Assembly (NCBI GenBank): GCA_032209605.1
Contig: JASFXZ010000001.1
Coordinates: forward strand, 1,054,001 to 1,118,000
Direction of reading: 5' to 3'
DNA from: Mactromeris polynyma
Lineage: Eukaryota > Mollusca > Bivalvia > Venerida > Mactridae
DNA length: 64,000 nucleotides
In this document: piece by piece, positions 55,761-64,000 of the stretch
Position numbering within the stretch: position 1 is the first letter of the stretch
Layout of the letters: each line of letters starts with the position of its first letter
Translations under genes and position numbers: made by a program
The notes under the pieces: model-generated
The model's database searches: none
The model's input: the letters and a program-made list of their open reading frames with translations, nothing else
What the model was told of the DNA's origin: nothing

Positions 55761-57571
55761 ATATTGAAGTTTTTTTTTAATTTGCTTAGTCATAAACATA
55801 AGAAAATGCCTACATCCTGTTTGTACACATGTTCCCAAAACCACAAACACACGAGTCCGATACAGGAGTTTCTATCACGACGTATATGCCGTGTTAGCGC
55901 TTGCATATAGGATATATCTGTTTCGCAATTCCGGAAAACTTCTAAGAAAAGTTATAATGCAGTATTTTTTAGTATGTCTGTATGAAGGCATTAACGTGTG
56001 CCTTATTCAATATTATTTCCTAGTGTGTTTTGATAAAAAAGAAGACTATCTACCTTTTACCGTTTAATCATGTGATATAGGCGTTGCAAGCAAATACAAA
56101 TTGAAACAAATTACATGAATACACAATTACATCCAGTTATGCATGTTAATTATCATCATACCAGTCGGGAATTTCTTGATCCGGGCTTGCTATATACAAA
56201 GCGTATTTAAACTTAATTTACATGTGCTGAAGTTTAATACAATTTATACTGGACTTAAAATGAATATTCATGGCCACGTATGTCCAAGATAAATAGATAT
56301 ACAGTGTACTTACAGATTTTGAGCATAGAGCTTTGCATAAGATATTTTCTTTTTATCATTACACAAAATGAAATTTCGCCACAATCCTTTGAGTACAATT
56401 CTATGTTTTTTTCTAGTCGGACAAAAAGCTCGCCAATCCGGATTTTATCGGTTTCGACCTGTTTTCGTGATAAGAATAATTTTAGAATTGTTTATGTCTG
56501 TTGTTAAAGAATAGATTAAGCACCGTGTATAATCATGTCTGTATTCATTCCAATGGGCTTTCAAACATTTTGACAACACGTTAATCGTATCGGGAATCTC
56601 TTTTTTTTCACTGTTCTCGAATACATTTTCAGACTCATTAAAAAAATGTTTTTACTATTCCAGTTTCTTACCGACGACATCATGTCCCAACACCTCACGC
56701 GATCCTAATGTACGACTGAACGATTCATTATGTATCGAATGGTCCATTCTACAATGAGAGTTCCGTTCAACTCAATTCATTACAATGCGCTTTTGTAAGC
56801 AAAATTACCAAATGACTTAAACACGAGCACTTACCTGTTCTATAATTGTCAATGTACATCCCCTTACAAATATGTCCATGGAACACTGTTGAAATTTGTC
56901 CTTACACAATATGTATAAATAACGATAGAATCACGTGACTTCAAAACGAAAAGCTGATAAACCTTCGTCGCAAATCCAAACTAAATACAATCGCAAAATG
57001 TTTATCTGTAACTAACTATACATGCACAACAACTACATATTAATGTGTACGTTTCGGTTTAAATCATTAACGGTGTTGGTACAGCTTGCGTTACACCGGT
57101 TAGTCAACGAGTTACTTGAGCCTCTACTAAGTGTTCTACCTTAGCAACGCACATTTCTAAAGCCTGGGGGACGTTATTGAGGTGATGTAATGTATATGTA
57201 TGCCTGATAATGCAATATGTTAATTATATGTGCATTTGTGTCTGATAATGTGCGTATTGTATGCTCATTGTTATATGATATGTCTTGTATTACATATATT
57301 GTTATATGTGATATCATATGCACATTATATGTTCATCTTTATGAATATGTCATCTACTTTGTACATGTATAGTTATTTATCCTGATGTATTTTGTATGAA
57401 TATCCACACATGGGCATTCAGTTAGGTAAGAAATGAACTGAATGAGATTTTGTGTTTTGTATGTTAACATGATTTTATTTCACAGCTCATTATGGACAGA
57501 AAAATAAAGGTTAACATATTAAGAATACGCACAATCTGAAATATAAATTGTGTAGAATTTCAACTGACACC
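55761..57571. other. Gene-free stretch
   Basis: I see no gene. The part 57180-57370 is low-complexity, rich in ATATG/CATAT words. Confidence 0.4.
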
Positions 57572-57753
57572 TGGCCCCGATCTCTCGAAGCATCTCAATC
57601 TAAGCTAAATCTGCTCAAAGATGAGATGAGTTTATTCTCAGACAATTTTCAAGAGATCCGAAATGAGATTGTTTCAAACACAGGCTCTGATTTGAGCAAA
57701 ATCTCATATTGAACTGAGATTTCTATTTGAGATGTTTTGAGAGATCGGGCCCA
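57572..57753. mobile_element. MITE-like element, 182 bp, TGG(C/G)CCCGATCTCTCGA ends
   Basis: The left end TGGCCCCGATCTCTCGAAGC followed by ATCTCAA is inverted at the right (TTGAGATGTTTTGAGAGATC followed by GGGCCCA). The interior is built from ATCTCA/TGAGAT words on both strands. The target-site duplication is not clear. Confidence 0.75.
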
Positions 57754-59121
57754 GTTGAACAAAATACTAAGTGTCCGCATTTGATTTTTTACACTTAAAC
57801 CTAATAATTAATAACAATACTACAGAAGCTAAGTACCGTCAAGCCATCAAAACAAAAATGCATTTGTACTAGGCAACATAGTGGTGCACGTGCATAATTA
57901 TTTTTGTGAATAATTATTAAAAGTGTAATATTTATTATGTTATTTATGTAGTTATTTTGTGGTATTTAGGTCTTTGCCCATATCCACTCACAAATAATGG
58001 ACAAGTAATTTGGTTAGTTTACGATAGATTACACTAAGGAAAGTATAAAGCTAAAACAAATCTTTGACATTGGACAATAATACATCATGTACAATTATAA
58101 GTACATGGTTATATACCGAATTTGAATACTCCTAAGTAACAGCAATTTGATTATTAGAACGAAGAATTTCACACTATGAACTACAAATGAAACCCTATCA
58201 GTGACGGACAGCAGATGGCATAAACTGATATCAGAAGTAACAACGCTTCAAAGACAAATGACATGATGCATACTGTAATTATGTAGCGATTATCTTCCAT
58301 CTACATGTACCCGTTCCACTGCACATATCATGTATTCAATCGTCTTTGTTTGATTAACTGTATAGTGTTTTTGAATGACACAGACACGAACATATGACTA
58401 CCCATACAGAACATAAACTTCTTGAGATAGAGATCACTGTGGAATGCAATTCAGTTTGATCAACTATATTATATGTTTTTGAATGGCATTGAGGGTACCT
58501 ATTCACAGACATGAACACCTGATACCAGATCTGTAATTTATAATTGGCGTCAAACAATGGTTGTTAATGTAACATTCATTATAAGAACATTAACGATAGC
58601 AATACAGATTGCAAAACATTATATTTTGCAATAACATGTGAACATATTGATAAATGTAGGCACAATGACGGACATTTGTAAACATAAAGATTTGGGTGTG
58701 GGGATAGTGATCACACTTTATTATAGTCAGTCTTAATTTTAAGAATAACTTCAATCAAATGAGAGAAAAAAACTTTATTCAGTAAACACGCACTTAATCA
58801 GAGGAATGTCATACTTAATGTTAGGATTCATTGAGTTTATTCCCATTTCTTTTGTTTTGTTATTGTCTGTTTATACAATCACTTGTAATCTTCATCTTTA
58901 TGTATGAAATGGGTAATTTAAGAACAAATATAACAATGCTATTGATGTTATTCTTTAATATATGTATTAATTGTTTTCATATCACATGTTGATGTATTTG
59001 TGTACATAATTTGCTAACGATGATGAGCTGTAATCGCTCAAGTCGATAGTAAACTTTATGTTCTGTTCTGTTCATGATTCAATATATTTATTTCGAAAGA
59101 GCCTACAATAAGTATCATGAA
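57754..59121. other. Gene-free stretch
   Basis: Nothing recognised except a weak direct repeat (GTTTTTGAATGACACAGACA near 58367 and GTTTTTGAATGGCATT near 58474, followed by similar CAGACA(C/T)GAACA words). Confidence 0.4.
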
Positions 59122-59356
59122 TGTATAATACATTCTGATAAATTAGTACTGACCGGGGCAATGTCATTATGCTGGCTTATCGCAGCGGGGTGGCTAATCA
59201 AGTCGCGAACGATAATGATCATGAAATCATATCCTAAATCGGTAAATCACGGAGGCTTCCGAGTGTTTCCGAATGTTTCCGACCACCGTGTCCATGATTA
59301 GCGACACACGCATCGATAACTATCGGCTAAGCTGATGATGAAAGTTCTTCGGTATG
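59122..59356. repeat. Dispersed 235-bp repeat, uninterrupted copy
   Basis: Matches 49232-49350 joined to 50146-50275 and thereby shows the pre-insertion state of that LINE target. Family unidentified. Confidence 0.8.
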
Positions 59357-60789
59357 ACACATATTTCTAAAAATCCAGAAATTATGTCTTAAGAAACAAG
59401 GCCAGTTTTGGCTGGGACAAATTATATAATATTACGCAATAAACAATATTGTCCCCTTTGTGCACTATCTAGATATCAATCTTGTACAGACCCCTAATCA
59501 GCATTTCTCTTTGTCTGCCCCAGTTGGAATCCAATATACAACCAATCAGTGTTTCCTGTCATCATCTGACACATATATACAGTATAGTTGAGAAGTGTTA
59601 AATATTTTAATAGACTTTAACTAAAAGACCACTGATCAGATCTGTGTTGAATGTTATAAAAAAAATTTTAAGAACTTAATTCAGCATTGGTGTGATTTTA
59701 AGGGTTTAAACATGATATATTACTCATTTCTGCCCTATCATAAACTGTAAACACCAGTGAAAATGAAATCATAAAGAAATCAGAACTTTTCTAACTCTTA
59801 TAAATTACGTTTAAAAGAAATACTCAACAATGAGTAACCAATACCAGTAAATCACCGGTATTTTCATTTTTTCACAAGTATTAACATAAGTAAAAATATT
59901 TTTTCTGCATACATGTTTATGGTTATACAATTTTTTTATCTCAATAATTATTGATGTTATAATTGATTCTGTGCATTTTCAGTTTTGCAAACTAGCCCAT
60001 TATAACTAATTTAACCACCCTAAGCAAATGAAATATCAAAATACTTACTTACATGCTGGTAAAAGTCAAATATTGTAGTTTATCAAAACAATATAATATT
60101 CATTCAACCTGCAGATATATTGATCATATCAGACATTTATATAAATTCCAACAGAAGATGAGAAGGATAGTTTGTTGAAATATACCTTCACTGCTTTCTT
60201 ATTATTGATACGAATAACATAATTAAGCAAGAATTTAGCAAATCAGTTGTTGCTTGCAAATGTATGTAAAACAAACATATTTTAAGTTGTTACATTCTGT
60301 TTATTCATCTTTTAGGGCTATACTTTTCATTAACGTCTAATGTCTACCCCCTCGAAGTAAAGACGATATAAATAAATATTTCATTTTGTGTAGTCTCTCC
60401 GGATTTCTGCTGTCCGAGTTACACAATCCGAAGCTGCATCTTTTCACCATTGTCACATATTAACTTAATATAATATATTCACAATGCTATCAGGAATCTA
60501 TTAAACCTTATTCTTTATCGCGCAGTAATCTCTTCCTGTTTGTCTAAGGTTTGTCTAAGGTAAGCGAGCTTGCAGGGTGTGTGTCGAAATCCTGTTATCT
60601 GATTGGCCAATCGGACTGTCAATCAAATATCTGAGGAAGGGTCAATTGTTCGGCCATGCTATGGTGTACTGTGGCTTGTTGCATTCTTATGACACGCATA
60701 TGTTTATATTTCCAAACCTTGGCATCGCAGATATACAAATAAAATGACGGTTTGATGTTTTCCTGATATTTGACCTGTAACCTAACCCA
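59357..60789. other. Gene-free stretch
   Basis: No gene seen. The minus-strand open frame 60619-60876 overlaps the AACGTT array and lacks domain signals. Confidence 0.4.
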
Positions 60790-60960
60790 GCAAACACCAA
60801 ACGTTAGACTAACGTTGTACCAACGTTGGATTTCCATCACGATGTCGGCGACCATAATCCAACATCGGGTTAACATCGGATTCCCAACGTTAAACCAACG
60901 TTATGGTCCGACGTTATATTAACGTTGGATTTTGGTCAGACAAGACGTTAACACATTTAT
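60790..60960. repeat. Degenerate array of (C)CAACGTTGGATT motifs
   Basis: AACGTT or a one-base variant appears about nine times at irregular spacing (ACGTTAGACTAACGTTG, CCAACGTTGGATT, CATCGGGTTAACATCGG, CCAACGTTAAACCAACGTTA, ATTAACGTTGGATTTTGG). Several are palindromic. Confidence 0.8.
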
Positions 60961-61599
60961 ATCGACAAATTTGTCAAATTGTTTTATATTGTTAACCAAC
61001 TGATGTTGTATTTTTTGTGTTCGTAGGCCATAATAATTTCTGTTGCTCACGCAAGCTAACTCCCCTTAACGGCCGTTTTTGCCGCTAGGCGGCGGCTTAT
61101 AGTGACTGCTAGCTTTCGAAAATCAATCCGCGCATATGCGAATAACTTGTTTTGATTATTATCGAAGAATATCCTTTAAAATGTGAATTCGTATATGATA
61201 TAATACCATTAATCTATATTATATAAATATTCTTCTGTTTTTGATCAACACAATCTGAAGGAAGACTGTTTTATGTCATTCGAAACTATTATCAAGGCAT
61301 TTCTAGCGCGCGCCAAGTACGACTACAACAAAGAAGCAACATTTATATTTAACGGTTCGTAAATTCTGGATCGGTTGCTCATTCTATCTAACAGGTACCG
61401 TATTTGTGTTTTGTTTTTAATTTCTTATATATTTACTCTATTATTTTACATATTGTTTCTAGGAAACTGAGTTTAATTTCCCTTATTTTTCAAACCGAAT
61501 CTTTCGTAACATGTTTTCGTGACATCACCCACAATTTATATACGAAATAGTACACCAAAGTAAATTATCTGCCTCTGAATAATGTCAACTCCTCTTTCG
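60961..61599. other. Gene-free stretch
   Basis: No supported feature. Confidence 0.4.
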
Positions 61600-61740
61600 A
61601 GTGTTATATACGTTTAGTCTTGTGTTGTGTGGGAAATCGTAGTACCCGTTGGAAACCCACTTGTCTGCCATGGTGACCACGAACCAGGGTCATCTAGGTG
61701 AGAAGTGAGTGCGCTAACCGGACAACGGTCCTGACTGAGA
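61600..61740 (-). mobile_element. Possible degenerate tRNA-like SINE head, minus orientation
   Basis: The minus strand reads CCGGTTAGCGCACTCACTTC and CCTGGTTCGTGGTCACC at A-box/B-box-like spacing. Weak; no body match identified. Confidence 0.3.
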
Positions 61741-61914
61741 GTGTGCATGTTCGTGGTTGCATCTTGTTTGCTATATTTTCATTTTCTGCATGAAACGAAT
61801 ATATGCCATTGTGGATGCATTCTACAGTTTACATTTTCATCTGCATGAGTTAAGTTACAGTACATAGAAAGGTGTGTCCTTGCTGAAAAAATGATGACTA
61901 TACATTCTGGATTG

Positions 61915-62170
61915 ATTTGGAGCCGCAGCCATGGGGCAGTGGTCAGCGCCCTTGGTTTTCTATCCCGTCGATCTTGGTTCGATTCCAGGTTGCGACAGGT
62001 CATACTTTTCCATGAAAATTGGTCTTAAAAGTGTATTTTTCTCCACATGTGGAGATGTTGCCGGGTCCTTGTGGAAGGGTAAGTTAGTACTGGTTAGTAT
62101 ATGCATTCCAGGAAAATCAAGTTAGCTATATAACTGAAATATCGTTGAGAAACGGCGTTTAACCTGATGA
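61915..62170 (+). mobile_element. tRNA-derived SINE
   Basis: GGGGCAGTGGTCAGCGC (A-box-like) and GGTTCGATTCCAGG (B box), then CATACTTTTCCATGAAAATT, GTGGAAGGGTAAGTTAGTAC, TCCAGGAAAA and TATCGTTGAGAAACGGCGTT. Same family as 54175-54415 in the opposite orientation. Confidence 0.78.
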
Positions 62171-62896
62171 AACAAACAAATCTGGATTGAATTAGAACTG
62201 AATTCTTGAGAAATTAGCTAGGGCATGATATATTCACTAACCAAACATAGATTAGAAGCACAAAACTACGGGAACATATAGAACAGGGGATCTATAACAT
62301 ACCCGGTAGTAATGTAAACAAAAAGTTTGATGACACAACATGTGAAAGGGGACATGAAAGGTTCTGCCCTTGCACAGACACTGGAGGCTTAAACCAGTTT
62401 GAGATAGCCAACCACCCTATTACCCTCTTACATTCTGTGCTCTATGACAGAAATCAGAACCTTAAATGCAATTGCCACACAGGAAAATATCAACACATAC
62501 CAGTACGGAATACTTAGATTTTATCATTGCAATCTACTGTTATGTGTTATCATGACATCTTGCACAATAATACAAAATGTTACACACACAAAAAGGTTAA
62601 GATTTATGATAGTACCAATCTAAACATGTAAACAACATCTGTTCTTTCTTTAACTCAATGGAGATAGCGTAGAGTCATGTTATCTCGTTAATTATGATAA
62701 TCACCTTGCTGATTCATATGAACCACCTGTCGGTCATTTGCTTAGAAACCTTGGAATTCACTGTTTATGGAGCCCATGTAGATCCTGTATTGACTGACAA
62801 TTACATAATACAGTTAAATAGTAAATGACCAAACATTACTTTTTTTAAACCACCAAATGGACTATAATTTACTTTATTAATTACTATTTTTATTAG
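62171..62896. other. Upstream region of transposase gene
   Basis: No gene seen. The end CTATTTTTATTAG at 62896 is a possible splice acceptor just before the transposase ATG, so a 5' untranslated exon could lie here. CACTA-type terminal repeats were not found. Confidence 0.4.
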
Positions 62897-62902
62897 GGCA
62901 TC

Positions 62903-64000
62903 ATGGCTTATTTAAGCCGTTGGCGACGAAATCGCGCAGCTGTGAGGGCATTGGTTTTGGATAGCAGTGATAGTGATGACAGTGTTCAAGACAACATTGA
63001 ACAAGACATACTTCATCATGATCAACATGAAATTGAAAACCGGGAAACAGATCTTGGAATGACAAATAATGCGAGTGATGCAACAGACTTCGGATTTTCT
63101 GAGAGAGTTGAATCATCAGCATCCGAGTCCATATCAGAAAATGAAGTTCAAAATAAAAACTTCAGAGAAAAGCTGGCTGCGTGGGCGTCCAAAAATCAAT
63201 TGAGTAAATCTTGCATGGATGAACTTTTAACATTGTTGCGCTCTGATGTCAAAATTGATGTTCCCAAAGATGCCAGAACACTTCTGAAGACCCCCAAACA
63301 TATTGAGTATCAGGAAAAATGTGGTGGACAATACATATTTTTTGGAATAAAGTCTGGTCTAGCTAAGATAGTAGCACTCCCATCTTTTTCACTGATCAAT
63401 GACAGTTTGCTGAGGTTGAATTTCAATATAGATGGCATTCCATTATTTAAATCCTCGGGGAAACAATTTTGGCCAATACTCTGTTCTGTTGAACATTATA
63501 CACCATTCTTGGTTTCAATTTTTTATGGACCAGGAAAACCTAATTCACTTGAAGAGTTTTTGTCAGACTTTTTGTCAGAGCTGAATGAGCTGACCGAAAA
63601 TGGAATTACCTACAATGATTATAAGTTAAATGTAGTTTGCAATGCATTTATATGCGATGCTCCAGCCCGAGCTTTTATAAAGAACATAAAAGGCCACACT
63701 GGTTACAATGCGTGTGAAAGATGTACCATTAGAGGACATTGGAAAGATAATCGTGTAGTATTTAATTCAGTAGTAGAGTGCCCGGCAAGAACTGACGAAG
63801 GTTTCACTGCAGGTAGATATACCGGGCATCAGATTGGCGAAACTCCTTTAACAGCATACAATTTGCCATGCGTAAGTGGCTTTTGTCTTGACTATATGCA
63901 CATGGTGTGTCTTGGGGTAACAAAACGGATATTGTGGTTTCTAAGACAAGGTCCTAGTGAATGTAAGCTTTCGGCAAGACAAATTACTGAATTGTCTAGA
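62903..64000 (+). CDS. CACTA/EnSpm TNP2-like transposase, N-terminal 366 codons (runs off window)
   Basis: Open from ATG at 62903 to the window end with no stop (366 codons). The start MAYLSRWRRNRAAVRALV leads to an acidic, serine-rich stretch (residues about 20-95). The conserved region includes LRLNFNIDGIPLFKSS followed by KQFWPILCSVE, then FICDAPARAFIKNIKGHTGY followed by NACERC, and LDYMHMVCLGVTKRILW. This order (IDG...FWPI, ICDAPA, GH..C..C, DYMH) is that of animal TNP2-like transposases of the CACTA/EnSpm group, which cut and paste DNA using acidic catalytic residues; the Asp of NIDG is a candidate. No frameshift is seen, so it may be a recent copy. Superfamily assignment is from memory of the motif order; other DDE families are possible. 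Confidence 0.75.
   Translation, partial: MAYLSRWRRNRAAVRALVLDSSDSDDSVQDNIEQDILHHDQHEIENRETDLGMTNNASDATDFGFSERVESSASESISENEVQNKNFREKLAAWASKNQLSKSCMDELLTLLRSDVKIDVPKDARTLLKTPKHIEYQEKCGGQYIFFGIKSGLAKIVALPSFSLINDSLLRLNFNIDGIPLFKSSGKQFWPILCSVEHYTPFLVSIFYGPGKPNSLEEFLSDFLSELNELTENGITYNDYKLNVVCNAFICDAPARAFIKNIKGHTGYNACERCTIRGHWKDNRVVFNSVVECPARTDEGFTAGRYTGHQIGETPLTAYNLPCVSGFCLDYMHMVCLGVTKRILWFLRQGPSECKLSARQITELSR

Noticed and set aside
57180..57370. ATATG-rich stretch as a possible tandem repeat
   Set aside because: No fixed unit or period could be read; treated as low-complexity AT-rich sequence.

Overview
The window looks like nuclear DNA of an invertebrate animal. It is AT-rich, has no dense operon-like coding, and carries one kind of intron-containing gene with GT-AG splice sites amid LINEs, tRNA-derived SINEs, MITEs, minisatellites and cut-and-paste transposons. 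The mix resembles bivalve or gastropod genomes, but that placement is an inference from general knowledge and no taxon marker was tested.

Two head-to-tail copies of a unit of at least 22 kb fill the left two thirds: copy 1 at about 1-22211 (its left end lies outside the window) and copy 2 at about 22491-42254. They differ by roughly 1-2% in most stretches. Each copy carries, on the minus strand, a complete three-coding-exon gene that I assembled by hand from splice sites. It encodes a 322-residue type II membrane protein with an FkbM-type methyltransferase domain (copy 1 exons 12812-12374, 6808-6691, 4784-4373; copy 2 exons 36471-36033, 29343-29226, 27319-26908). The copies also share a dead LINE reverse-transcriptase fragment, a 45-bp minisatellite (22 versus 6 units) and a terminal 25-bp polypyrimidine minisatellite (about 78 versus 26 units).

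Several events are private to one copy. A 1000-bp hAT-like element with an 8-bp target-site duplication sits only in copy 2. A 1346-bp 5'-truncated LINE with a 14-bp target-site duplication sits only in copy 1. Two microhomology-flanked deletions also distinguish them. A stretch of about 2.3 kb over the last coding exon appears identical in both copies, while the first coding exon shows six replacement and one silent difference. The copies could be a real segmental duplication or two haplotypes wrongly joined in assembly; the sequence alone cannot decide.

From 42255 to about 62900 there is no convincing host gene. This part is a patchwork of nested repeats: an inverted copy of the unit's first 1.2 kb, a pogo/Tigger-like element holding a LINE scrap, further LINE 3' ends (one with a complete target-site duplication and an uninterrupted paralogous site 9 kb away), TA-flanked MITEs, several SINEs and an array of AACGTT motifs. 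The window ends inside an open reading frame for a CACTA/EnSpm (TNP2-like) transposase starting at 62903.
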